From NCBI RefSeq assembly GCF_042094015.1, contig NZ_JBELDZ010000002.1:1-64000 (forward strand): 64,000 nt of DNA, read 5' to 3'. The stretch's first letter is position 1. Each line of letters opens with the position of its first letter. Source of the stretch: Aurantibacter sp042094015 (lineage in GTDB: Bacteria; Bacteroidota; Bacteroidia; Flavobacteriales; Flavobacteriaceae). Positions 36,668-44,747 of the stretch are shown here, piece by piece. Under the pieces are notes generated by a model. The model searched no databases. It worked only from the letters and a program-made list of their open reading frames with translations, and had not been told where the DNA came from. The translations under genes were made by a program, and so were the position numbers.

Positions 36668-39451
36668 TTAGTTTAAATTTTCCCAAGCAGCACCTGTCCA
36701 AACACGAACTTTTTTAGTAGCACTATCATAATACACATCTCCTTCAGCTGGTGTTGCTGGCGCTGTACCTGGTGTTAAATTCATAAGGGTATTAATTTTA
36801 ACACTTCCTCCTACTGTTAACGTGTGCGTTAAATTAGCAGTTGTACTCATATCAACATTAACACCTAAACGATTATTTGCAAAATCCCCACCAATTAAAG
36901 GCGTTTCACTGTCAGAGTTTTCGATGTATAATGTATTGTCAGCTCCTCCTAAAGTACTACCGGCTTGGTAACCTATTAATACTCTACCGTTAAGATCTCT
37001 TGCTGAACCAAAGCTAGCTCCAGCTTGAGAGCCTATTATGGTATTTTGAATACCATTGTTGTTAAATTGATCTACATCATCACCTAACCAAACATTGTTT
37101 GTAGCATCTTGTACGCGTAATCCTGCCTGAGTACCAACTACAGTATTTCTTGTAGCTGATCCTATGGTTGCATTTTGTTTTCCAGCTAGTGCACGATAAC
37201 CAACAGCGGTATTACGATCTCCTTGAACATTTTCTATAGCATCTTGTCCTAATGCTGTATTATAACTTGCACTAACAGCATTTAACAAAGCGTCTTGTCC
37301 TACTGCCACATTAAAATTCCCTGTAGTAGTATTTGAAGCGGCATTATTACCTACGACTGTGTTTCTATTACCTGTGGTTTGACTTGCTAATGCATTAAAT
37401 CCTACACCTGTATTATATGCACCTTCAAAAGCTGAACTAGCACCTGTAGTAATATCTTGACCTGCATTAGTACCAATCATTACGTTTTCTTTAGCAACAG
37501 TTGTTGGATCTGCTGCTCCGGCATTTTCACCAATGTATACTGAATTACCGGAATTTAAAATTTCTAATTTACTATCTGTAGTAAAACGAGCACGTATAAC
37601 ATTGTTTGTGCTTACGTCTAACGCTTGATTATCTGTTGTACCTAAAAAGTTTGTACCAGAAGTTGTACCTGAGTTACCTGTTAATTCCCATGCGTTAATT
37701 GAACCAGGAATTGCTTCTTGAATAATTCTACCATTAGCATCTACAGCTAATATTGAAGTTGCAGTTCCAGTAAAAGATGTTGTTGTTGCATATTGATGTA
37801 ATCGAACTTGCCCGTCAGTTTGAAAAGCAACAGAATTAGTATTTTCAGGTCTAAACAAAATATCAGAATTTGTGTTTGACGTACTAATTACTAAATCATT
37901 TGGGCTTAAAGTATTACTACCCATTTCTATTTGACCTGTAACACCTCCACCATCTTGTACCAATGTTATCACTGGGTTGTTTTCTTCATTCGTATTTGTT
38001 GGATCTGCAGTAATAATCAAAGTAGCATCACCTGTTGCCGCTTCTATATCTAATTCAGCATCAGGGGTAGTATCACCAATACCTACATTACCATTTGTAA
38101 AAATATTATCTGTAATTGCTGTAGGTGCAGCTGTTGTTCCTTGCGCGAACCAATCAGCATCTGCTGATGCTCCTGAACCTCCATTTTGCCAAGTCACGTT
38201 TCCAGAACCATCTGTCGTTAACACTTGACCTGTAGTTCCATCAACCGTAGGAAAAGCATAAATACTTCCAACTGTTCCATCGCTTCTTCCAATTTGTAAT
38301 TGACCACCAATTCTTACAATATCATTATCAAACTCTCCATATATTAAAGGTGTTTCACTATCAGAATTTTCGATGTATAATGTATTGTCAGCTCCTCCAA
38401 AAGTACTACCGGCTTGGTAACCTATTAATACTCTACCGTTAAGATCTCTTGCCGAACCAAAGCTAGCTCCAGCTTGAGAACCAACAATCGTATTTTGAAT
38501 ACCATCGTTGTTAAATTGATCTACATCATCACCTAACCAAACATTGTTTGTAGCATCTTGTACGCGTAATCCTGCCTGAGTACCAACTACAGTATTTCTT
38601 GTAGCTGATCCTATGGTTGCATTTTGTTTTCCAGCTAGTGCACGATAACCAACAGCGGTATTACGATCTCCTTGAACATTTTCTATAGCATCTTGTCCTA
38701 ATGCTGTATTATAACTTGCACTAACAGCATTTAACAAAGCGTCTTGTCCTACTGCCACATTAAAATTCCCTGTAGTAGTATTTGAAGCGGCATTATTACC
38801 TACGACTGTGTTTCTATTACCTGTGGTTTGACTTGCTAATGCATTAAATCCTACACCTGTATTATATGCACCTTCAAAAGCTGAACTAGCACCTGTAGTA
38901 ATATCTTGACCTGCATTAGTACCAATCATTACGTTTTCTTTAGCAACAGTTGTTGGATCTGCTGCTCCGGCATTTTCACCAATGTATACTGAATTACCGG
39001 AATTTAAAATTTCTAATTTACTATCTGTAGTAAAACGAGCACGTATAACATTGTTTGTTCTGACGTCTAACGCTTGATTATCTCTAGTACCTAAAAAGTT
39101 TGTACCAGATAAAGTTCCTGCATTTCCTGTTATTTCCCAACCTGAAGATGCTCCTCCAAACGGCAACCAGTTTGTCGTAGCGTTATTCCAGTAATAAAAC
39201 CCTGGAGCATCAGTACCATCTGTAGTCGTTAAATACACAATCATTGCGTCTTGAGTTACTGTTGGATTTGTAGCAGGAAAAGTATCTATTCTAGGAATCA
39301 ATATTCCGTCTTCATTAGATGGTGTTGCTTGATTAGATGCTGATATATCTAATGTTGCTTGCGGACTCGTGTTCCCAATTCCTACTTGCCCAAAAGCGCC
39401 TAAAGTTAAAAGCAATGTTGATAGTACTAATATTTTGTTTTTAATATCCAT
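36668..39451 (-). CDS. Large surface stalk protein with YadA-head-like repeats and long internal duplication
   Basis: A 927-residue exported protein. Signal peptide IKNKILVLSTLLLTLGAFGQ, then VGIGNTSPQATLDISA, typical of Bacteroidota phage-tail- or stalk-like surface proteins. Two copies of a roughly 260-residue module carry short beta-roll repeats (NTVVGNNAASNTTTGNFNVAVGQDAL, NTALGQDAIENVQGDRNTAVGYRAL), like the YadA head. The copies are separated by a linker with GIGDTTPDAELDIEAATG. At the DNA level 552 bases are identical between copies. No type IX tail is evident; the end is VWTGAAWENLN. It is likely an adhesin or fibre. The TPR/LuxR regulator lies divergently next door. Confidence 0.8.
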   Translation of the reverse strand: MDIKNKILVLSTLLLTLGAFGQVGIGNTSPQATLDISASNQATPSNEDGILIPRIDTFPATNPTVTQDAMIVYLTTTDGTDAPGFYYWNNATTNWLPFGGASSGWEITGNAGTLSGTNFLGTRDNQALDVRTNNVIRARFTTDSKLEILNSGNSVYIGENAGAADPTTVAKENVMIGTNAGQDITTGASSAFEGAYNTGVGFNALASQTTGNRNTVVGNNAASNTTTGNFNVAVGQDALLNAVSASYNTALGQDAIENVQGDRNTAVGYRALAGKQNATIGSATRNTVVGTQAGLRVQDATNNVWLGDDVDQFNNDGIQNTIVGSQAGASFGSARDLNGRVLIGYQAGSTFGGADNTLYIENSDSETPLIYGEFDNDIVRIGGQLQIGRSDGTVGSIYAFPTVDGTTGQVLTTDGSGNVTWQNGGSGASADADWFAQGTTAAPTAITDNIFTNGNVGIGDTTPDAELDIEAATGDATLIITADPTNTNEENNPVITLVQDGGGVTGQIEMGSNTLSPNDLVISTSNTNSDILFRPENTNSVAFQTDGQVRLHQYATTTSFTGTATSILAVDANGRIIQEAIPGSINAWELTGNSGTTSGTNFLGTTDNQALDVSTNNVIRARFTTDSKLEILNSGNSVYIGENAGAADPTTVAKENVMIGTNAGQDITTGASSAFEGAYNTGVGFNALASQTTGNRNTVVGNNAASNTTTGNFNVAVGQDALLNAVSASYNTALGQDAIENVQGDRNTAVGYRALAGKQNATIGSATRNTVVGTQAGLRVQDATNNVWLGDDVDQFNNNGIQNTIIGSQAGASFGSARDLNGRVLIGYQAGSTLGGADNTLYIENSDSETPLIGGDFANNRLGVNVDMSTTANLTHTLTVGGSVKINTLMNLTPGTAPATPAEGDVYYDSATKKVRVWTGAAWENLN
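37058..37609 (-). repeat. Internal duplication, copy 2 of the coding order (552 bases identical)
   Basis: By eye this block is identical to 38507-39058, at an offset of 1449 bases (483 codons). Similarity continues with scattered differences on both sides (about 36896-37680 against 38345-39129). Confidence 0.9.
38507..39058 (-). repeat. Internal duplication, copy 1 of the coding order (552 bases identical)
   Basis: Partner of 37058-37609. Exact identity including third codon positions points to a recent duplication or ongoing gene conversion. Confidence 0.9.
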
Positions 39452-39589
39452 AATTAAACAATTTTTGTAATTGATTCTTGGCTAAATTAAGTTCCAACTA
39501 TTGTTTTACCATAAAAAAGTATTACTTTTAACCTACTAAAGTAAGTTTTTAGTATACTATTTATACCCGTTTTTAATTTGCTTATAATT

Positions 39590-41452
39590 ATGAAAAAGTT
39601 AGTAAAATCAATAACTATGCTACTATTTTTAGTGTCGTTTTTTAGTTTTTCACAAAACCAAATAACTATATTAAAAAAAGAGCTAAAAAAAGAAGAAGAC
39701 TCAATTAAACTGCTAATTAAAATAGCGAATCATTACATTGAAAAAGAAAAAAATAGTGATAGTATTTTTAAATATTCACATATATTAAAAGACATTGCAA
39801 AAAGAGAATCTGACAGTTTATTATTTGGTGAAACTTACCGACAATTTGCCCATGCTCACTATTTAAGTTCAACATACGATTCCGTTTTTTATTTTGGAGA
39901 AAAGTCCATTAAACTTTTTAAAAAATTAGAAAAGACAGATAAAAAAGCTAACACTGAAATTTTATTAGGAAATACACATCGTTTATTGTTTAATAACAAA
40001 GAAGCCTTACGGTTTTTTAAAAATGCACTTCCAAATGCTAAAAATAAAGATCAAATAGCGGTACAAATTGGATTAGCTACTGTTCAAATACAATTAAATA
40101 ATTTAGAGCAGGCTAGTTTTCGTTATAATGAAGCATTTAGAATTTCTAAAGAACTTGATAATGATGTGTTTTTATATAATATACATAATGGACTGGCAAC
40201 AGTATATTTAAAAAGTGGTAAAAGTAACGAAGTACTTGTTTCTTTAGAAAAAGCACTAGAGATAGCTGAAAATCAAGAAAACTATATAGGACAAATTAAA
40301 TGTTTACATAATATTGGTCATTACTATAATGGGGTCGAAAAATATAAAGAAGCTGTTATTGTCTTTAAAAAAGCTATCATTTTATTACCAAAAACAAATA
40401 GTGAATATGCAAAAGCCTCTGTTTATCGATTATATGCCGAAAGCTTAGCTGCTTTAAACGATGTTGAAAGTGCAAATTTTTATTTAGATAAAGCAGAAAA
40501 AATATACGAAGAAAGGCTACCAACTCGTTTAGGTCAAATAAAACTGGCTAGAGCTAATTTAGCTATACATAATCAAAATACCATAAAAGCTATAGCATTG
40601 TTAAATGAAGGGATTTCTATTTCTAAGGAAAATAAAATTATGGGAAATATTGAAGCTTGCTATCGAAAACTATTTGAAATTCAAGAAAACACAGGGGATT
40701 CAAAAGCAGCGTTAGAAGCCTATAAAAAATATAAGATTTATGGAGATAGTGTTGCTCAACGAAATAAAACAAAAGAAATTGAAACACTTAAAGTACAATT
40801 TGATATTGCACAATATGAACAAGATATTTTAGTAAAAGATCAAAAATTAGCCCTTTTTGATTCTCAAAAAAAAAATAGTCAATATCGTAATATCCTTTTA
40901 GGGTTTGTCTTGATAGGACTAATATTTTTTATATACAGACAGCGCAAAATCAATAGTATAAATAAAACAACATTAATCGTTGAAAAAGAATTGAATTCGT
41001 TAAAACAAGCTCAAATTTTACAAGGCAAAAAAGAAATTACTGAGTATGCCATACACATTAATGAACATAATAAATTATTAGATAATTTATTAACCCAAAT
41101 AAAAAGTGTAAAAAGAAAAGCTATTGAATCTGCAGTTAAATCGGGTCTTACTAATCTCCAAATTTATATTAAAGACAATATGGATATTAATAAAGAAAAA
41201 ATTGCGCTTGATACTAAAGTTGGTACTGAACAACAAGATTTTATTTTTAAACTAAAACAAAAATTCCCTAATTTAAGTCAAAAAGAAATTCAGGTAGCTA
41301 CATATTTAGTTCTGAATTTAACATCAAAACAAGTCGCTAACCAAATGCAAATTAAAGAACAATCTATTTATAATTATAGACTTTCACTTCGTAAAAAAAT
41401 GGGTATTGATAAAAAAGATAATTTGAATGAATCCTTAAGAAGTCTTAATTAA
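39590..41452 (+). CDS. TPR sensor-type protein with C-terminal LuxR-like DNA-binding domain
   Basis: A 620-residue protein starting at the ATG 39590 (MKKLVKSITMLLFLVSFFSFSQ signal peptide; a TTG four codons upstream is rejected). Residues 30-400 are TPR repeats, for example NEVLVSLEKALEIAENQENYIGQIKCLHNIGHYY. A transmembrane helix lies near 438-453 (ILLGFVLIGLIFFIY), then a coiled coil, then a helix-turn-helix: FPNLSQKEIQVATYLVLNLTSKQVANQMQIKEQSIYNYRLSLRKKMG. This periplasmic-TPR plus cytoplasmic-HTH layout is common in Bacteroidota signalling. It is divergent from the stalk protein gene and may control it. Confidence 0.85.
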   Translation: MKKLVKSITMLLFLVSFFSFSQNQITILKKELKKEEDSIKLLIKIANHYIEKEKNSDSIFKYSHILKDIAKRESDSLLFGETYRQFAHAHYLSSTYDSVFYFGEKSIKLFKKLEKTDKKANTEILLGNTHRLLFNNKEALRFFKNALPNAKNKDQIAVQIGLATVQIQLNNLEQASFRYNEAFRISKELDNDVFLYNIHNGLATVYLKSGKSNEVLVSLEKALEIAENQENYIGQIKCLHNIGHYYNGVEKYKEAVIVFKKAIILLPKTNSEYAKASVYRLYAESLAALNDVESANFYLDKAEKIYEERLPTRLGQIKLARANLAIHNQNTIKAIALLNEGISISKENKIMGNIEACYRKLFEIQENTGDSKAALEAYKKYKIYGDSVAQRNKTKEIETLKVQFDIAQYEQDILVKDQKLALFDSQKKNSQYRNILLGFVLIGLIFFIYRQRKINSINKTTLIVEKELNSLKQAQILQGKKEITEYAIHINEHNKLLDNLLTQIKSVKRKAIESAVKSGLTNLQIYIKDNMDINKEKIALDTKVGTEQQDFIFKLKQKFPNLSQKEIQVATYLVLNLTSKQVANQMQIKEQSIYNYRLSLRKKMGIDKKDNLNESLRSLN

Positions 41453-41543
41453 CAGATTTATTTACTTAAATAGATTTATTGAAAAAGATAATGCTAATGG
41501 AAAACGGGAGACCAAGAAGCTATTTTTAATAAATAATAATTGT

Positions 41544-41565
41544 CTAAAAAAATAACAAAGTCAAG
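41544..41565 (-). repeat. Degenerate tail of the attC-like element family
   Basis: The CTAAAAAAATAACAAAGTCAAG block matches the tails at 43621-43643 and 63509-63532 in the same orientation. The expected -7 segment and outer end to its left are degraded. It lies to the left of the 41606-42388 gene. Confidence 0.5.
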
Positions 41566-41605
41566 TTTTTAAAATACAGAATATTTTTTTTCTTATGGCG
41601 TAGTA

Positions 41606-42388
41606 TTAACCTATTTTAAATTTTATAAGAGCTATTAAAATAATAATATTTAGTGGTAATAACCACCAAACCCATTTGGTGTTATTATTTCCAAAGATTG
41701 TTCCGGATATAAAACCATCCATTTTACTATAGAGTTTTGTGCTAGCTTCAATTTTATTTCCTTTAACAATATCTTCTTTTAAATCTATTAACATTCCAAC
41801 AAAAGGAATTTTGTTTAGAATTAGAATAATTCCTTTTCTTAAAAAGGCTGGCGTTTTTTGATATTTTGAATTTACTATTTTTCCAAAATCTAATGCTTTT
41901 GTTAATTGATTGTCTGATAAATCTATTTTACCTTGAAATAATCCCTCTGCTTTATCAATAACAAGTTCGCTTATTTTTTTAAAAAATGAAGATAAGTTTT
42001 CGTAAATCACTCTCATAGTATCAATAATAACGTATTGATACGTTCTGTAAGATGCATAAATAGTTATTCCTAAGCCAATAACTAATACTAAGAAAATGTA
42101 AAATATTTTACTAAATTCAAAGTTTGTAGAAAAAAGTTTACTTATTGAATAAAAAAATAAAATAGTGTTTGATATTGAAAAAAGAAATAAAATGGTAAAA
42201 AAACGTTTTACGCCATTAACACCAAGTTTTCCTCCTTCTTTTATTAACCGCCACGGATGATTAAGTAACTGTAGAAGTTTATTATTGTTTTCTTCATTTT
42301 CAGGAAGATTATCATAAGTTATTTTAAAATCCTTTTCTTCACCGCCATTTATTTGAGACGTACCTTCAATCGAATATTCTTTTTTTAT
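41606..42388 (-). CDS. Hypothetical membrane protein whose upstream half lacks a standard start codon
   Basis: The frame stays open for 260 codons from just after a TAA (42391-42389) to 41606. The first codon is ATA (42388-42386), followed by KKEYSIEGTSQINGGEEKDF, which looks like a real N-terminus with ATG changed to ATA. No ATG, GTG or TTG occurs until 42016, which would leave only 136 residues. The longer protein has two transmembrane helices (FFTILFLFSISNTILFFYS and IFYIFLVLVIGLGITIY), a helical middle and a C-terminal helix (WWLLPLNIIILIALI). No known family is recognised. It sits between a degenerate tail (41544) and an element (42408-42490). It is either a decayed gene or uses a near-cognate start. 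Confidence 0.6.
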   Translation of the reverse strand: MKKEYSIEGTSQINGGEEKDFKITYDNLPENEENNNKLLQLLNHPWRLIKEGGKLGVNGVKRFFTILFLFSISNTILFFYSISKLFSTNFEFSKIFYIFLVLVIGLGITIYASYRTYQYVIIDTMRVIYENLSSFFKKISELVIDKAEGLFQGKIDLSDNQLTKALDFGKIVNSKYQKTPAFLRKGIILILNKIPFVGMLIDLKEDIVKGNKIEASTKLYSKMDGFISGTIFGNNNTKWVWWLLPLNIIILIALIKFKIG

Positions 42389-42407
42389 TTATAGTTGTTT
42401 TAATGCG

Positions 42408-42490
42408 ATATAACCTATGTTCTTTAGTTGTACATTATAATACATAGTAATGAAACGAAGCTATAATAAAAAAAGGACAAAGCCAAAACC
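42408..42490 (-). repeat. attC-like element upstream of the 41606-42388 gene
   Basis: ATATAAC (42408-42414) is followed by stem CTATGT (42415-42420) / ACATAG (42442-42447), an outer end TGAAACGAA (42451-42459) and the tail. Leftward it reads TTG (42486-42484), 20 bases, TAGCTTCG (42463-42456), a promoter-like pair aimed at the hypothetical gene. Confidence 0.55.
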
Positions 42491-42499
42491 GTACACTAA

Positions 42500-43453
42500 T
42501 TAAAGCCTTTCTTCCGAAGCAAAAATCTCTGCAACTGCGGCTTGGTATTTATGAGGATTCCCCGCTTTTTTAATCTTTTTATAGGTTTTTTGAGGATTAC
42601 TAAACGATTTAGAAAAGAATTCCCAAAAGCCTAACATTTTCATTTTTATAGGTGTTGGACCCTGTAAGTACACATCGTAATCTGCGTAAATAGTATCATG
42701 GAATGCTTTAAATGTTTTCCATCTATCTTTTGGGTATTCTGTGCTGTTTGCTTTTATCATTTGTGGTAAAAACGGATCTGCAATTAAGCCACGACCAATC
42801 ATAAAATGATCTATAGTAGGAAAACGGTCTTTTCGGTTTTTAAAAGCATCTACCGTTGTAATATCTCCATTGTAATAGAGTTTGTGTTTGGTGGTTTCTA
42901 TACATTTTTGAAAGCCATCTAAATCTACGCCACCTTTATACAATTGTTTTCCAAGTCTTGCATGAATTGCAACGTTTTTAAGCGGATATTGGTCTAAAAC
43001 TTTAAAAGATTCTATAATTTCTAATGGACTTTCGTAACCCAAACGCATTTTCATAGAAACCGTAATATCTGTTTCGTTATGGACTTGTTTTAGAATATCG
43101 TCTATTTTTTCTGGCTGACAAATTAATCCAGAACCCATTCCAGATTTTGTAACCATTGGATAGGGACAACCTAAATTCCAGTTTAATTCTTTATAACCTA
43201 ACGACTGCACATATTTTACTACAAATAAAAATTCTTCCGAACTATTGGTCATTACTTGTGGTATAACGGTTAGTGTGGTGTTATTTTCTGGTTGTAAATC
43301 GTTTTGGTAAGATGTTTTTATTTTCAGTTTACCATTTAAACGAATGTATGGCGCATAAAAGGTGTCTATACCACCAAAATAATGATGGAATGCATTACGA
43401 AATCTAAAATCTGTAAAACCTTGTAATGGTGATGAAAGTAGCGTTATGCTCAT
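42500..43453 (-). CDS. dus: tRNA-dihydrouridine synthase
   Basis: A 317-residue FMN enzyme that reduces uridine to dihydrouridine in tRNA. The N-terminus SITLLSSPLQGFTDFRFR is the Dus FMN-barrel start. The catalytic Cys is in NWNLGCPYPMVTKSGMGSGL (about 92-111). The FMN-binding KMRLGYES, IHARLGKQLYKGGVD and YNGDITT blocks follow, with MIGRGLIADPFL near residue 220. It resembles DusC/DusA more than DusB, but the class is not certain. The element at 43559-43643 lies upstream with its promoter-like tail pointing at this gene. Confidence 0.93.
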   Translation of the reverse strand: MSITLLSSPLQGFTDFRFRNAFHHYFGGIDTFYAPYIRLNGKLKIKTSYQNDLQPENNTTLTVIPQVMTNSSEEFLFVVKYVQSLGYKELNWNLGCPYPMVTKSGMGSGLICQPEKIDDILKQVHNETDITVSMKMRLGYESPLEIIESFKVLDQYPLKNVAIHARLGKQLYKGGVDLDGFQKCIETTKHKLYYNGDITTVDAFKNRKDRFPTIDHFMIGRGLIADPFLPQMIKANSTEYPKDRWKTFKAFHDTIYADYDVYLQGPTPIKMKMLGFWEFFSKSFSNPQKTYKKIKKAGNPHKYQAAVAEIFASEERL

Positions 43454-43558
43454 AAAGTAAACTTACCGCAAATATAAGTGAATTATTAATTGAGCTTAAA
43501 TGTAATTTATAGAAGTTTTATTTCTATAAAGTTATAACAAAATCTATTTTAAAAAAGT

Positions 43559-43643
43559 TTCGTTTAACAAGATGATATGAACACGTTTTAATGTTTTATA
43601 TCAGCAGTTAAACGAAGTTAGTTGAAAAAAATGACAAAGTCAA
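43559..43643 (-). repeat. attC-like element, uninterrupted, best-conserved copy
   Basis: Perfect 10-base outer ends TTCGTTTAAC (43559-43568) / GTTAAACGAA (43607-43616) enclose a 6-base stem TGATAT (43573-43578) / ATATCA (43598-43603). The tail reads leftward as TTG (43643-43641), exactly 20 bases, TAACTTCG (43620-43613). The inside is nearly identical to 63457-63504, 20 kb away. Confidence 0.7.
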
Positions 43644-43660
43644 GTTATACTTTACTACAT

Positions 43661-43691
43661 AAAAAAAAACCTCTAAAAACTAATTTAGAGG
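43661..43691 (-). terminator. Intrinsic terminator after the DUF2807 gene
   Basis: CCTCTAAA (43670-43677) pairs with TTTAGAGG (43684-43691). On the minus strand the stem is followed by nine T. Confidence 0.85.
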
Positions 43692-43716
43692 TTTAATAAT
43701 ATTTTAGTTAAAACGG

Positions 43717-44544
43717 TTATTTCTTTTTATAAAGAACAGCTTCGTCTTCAAATTTGTTTAAATTTATTTTTGGTGTACCATAAATAGAAATTTCTGAAGT
43801 TCCTGAAGCATTAATTGTTAATTCTTCTTTTACTTCTATTTCTACTTTACAACGGTTATTTGTTGTTAATTTAGCTTTTTTTGCTGTTAATTTCTCTCCT
43901 GTAAACTGGCACGAATTATCTACGTTTAATTCAAGATTAGGTGTATCTCCTTCAATTTTAGCTTTAGAACGTTGTACCATATCTATTTCTAGATTATTAC
44001 TGTTTACTAAAGCTTTAATGTTACTATTGTCGTTTAGTTCTAACGTTATATTGTCTGCAGTAATATTTAATTCTGCTTTAGAATCTTCGTTATGACTAAG
44101 CTTAAATTTATTTGATTTTACGGTTAAATAAGTTTTAGAATTTTGATTAGTTAATAAGGTTAAATCTTTAAATTTTAAAGTAACGTCTGAATGGATTTCG
44201 GCTTTGTCTTTAACTTCTATAGTATTTAAACTGTCTGAATAAAAAACAGTGATTTCCATTTTTTTTGCTGAGGTTATTTTTTTTGTGGTTTTAAAAGATA
44301 ATGTACCATCAAAACTCATAATCTCAATTACGTCATGTAAATTATCGTCTGCGGTTACTTCTACAGAATATTCGTCGCTGCGTAATAAACGCACTTCAAA
44401 TTCTTCTCCAACAACCAAACGATTAAATGGTGTAACTGTTTTTAGTTTTGTAGCAACTTCTCTGCTACCTTTTATTTTTTCTTGTGCGTTAGAAATTGTT
44501 GCTATGCTAATTATTGTAATTAACGATAAAATAAGGTTTTTCAT
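43717..44544 (-). CDS. DUF2807 (head GIN domain) exported protein
   Basis: A 275-residue protein with a signal peptide (KNLILSLITIISIATISNAQ) and one DUF2807 domain, a right-handed beta-helix: FNRLVVGEEFEVRLLRSDEYSVEVTADDNLHDVIEI, FKDLTLLTNQNSKTYLTV, LEIDMVQRSKAKIEG. The regular 20-residue rungs with buried Leu/Val fit that fold. Such proteins are labelled putative auto-transporter adhesins but lack a translocator. They often travel with PspC genes, as here, and may take part in envelope stress response. It is the last gene of the 47393-43717 minus-strand group. Confidence 0.85.
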   Translation of the reverse strand: MKNLILSLITIISIATISNAQEKIKGSREVATKLKTVTPFNRLVVGEEFEVRLLRSDEYSVEVTADDNLHDVIEIMSFDGTLSFKTTKKITSAKKMEITVFYSDSLNTIEVKDKAEIHSDVTLKFKDLTLLTNQNSKTYLTVKSNKFKLSHNEDSKAELNITADNITLELNDNSNIKALVNSNNLEIDMVQRSKAKIEGDTPNLELNVDNSCQFTGEKLTAKKAKLTTNNRCKVEIEVKEELTINASGTSEISIYGTPKINLNKFEDEAVLYKKK

Positions 44545-44691
44545 TCTTTTAATTTATTTTAAAAATGAAGTCAATAAAAAAAATAGTACCACTAAATTAT
44601 TGACTATAATTGATTTGGTAAATATAAACAAAAACCATCCCAAACTTAAAACGTTTGGAATGGTTTAGGAAAATCAATCAAAAAAAGTAGG

Positions 44692-44745
44692 TTAAAACAG
44701 TAGAGATAGAATAAAGTTTACTATAATTTCGGCTAAAGCTATCAT
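44692..44745 (-). CDS. Possible 17-aa hydrophobic peptide after the PspC gene
   Basis: An ATG two bases after the PspC stop opens a 17-codon frame, MIALAEIIVNFILSLLF, that is wholly hydrophobic and amphipathic, ending in TAA. Translational coupling to the PspC gene is plausible. It is too short to be sure. Confidence 0.25.
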   Translation of the reverse strand: MIALAEIIVNFILSLLF

Positions 44746-44747
44746 AA

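Noticed and set aside
44249..44668. Plus-strand frame of 139 codons opposite the DUF2807 gene start
   Set aside because: It overlaps the signal-peptide gene and its leader; no domain and no promoter box.
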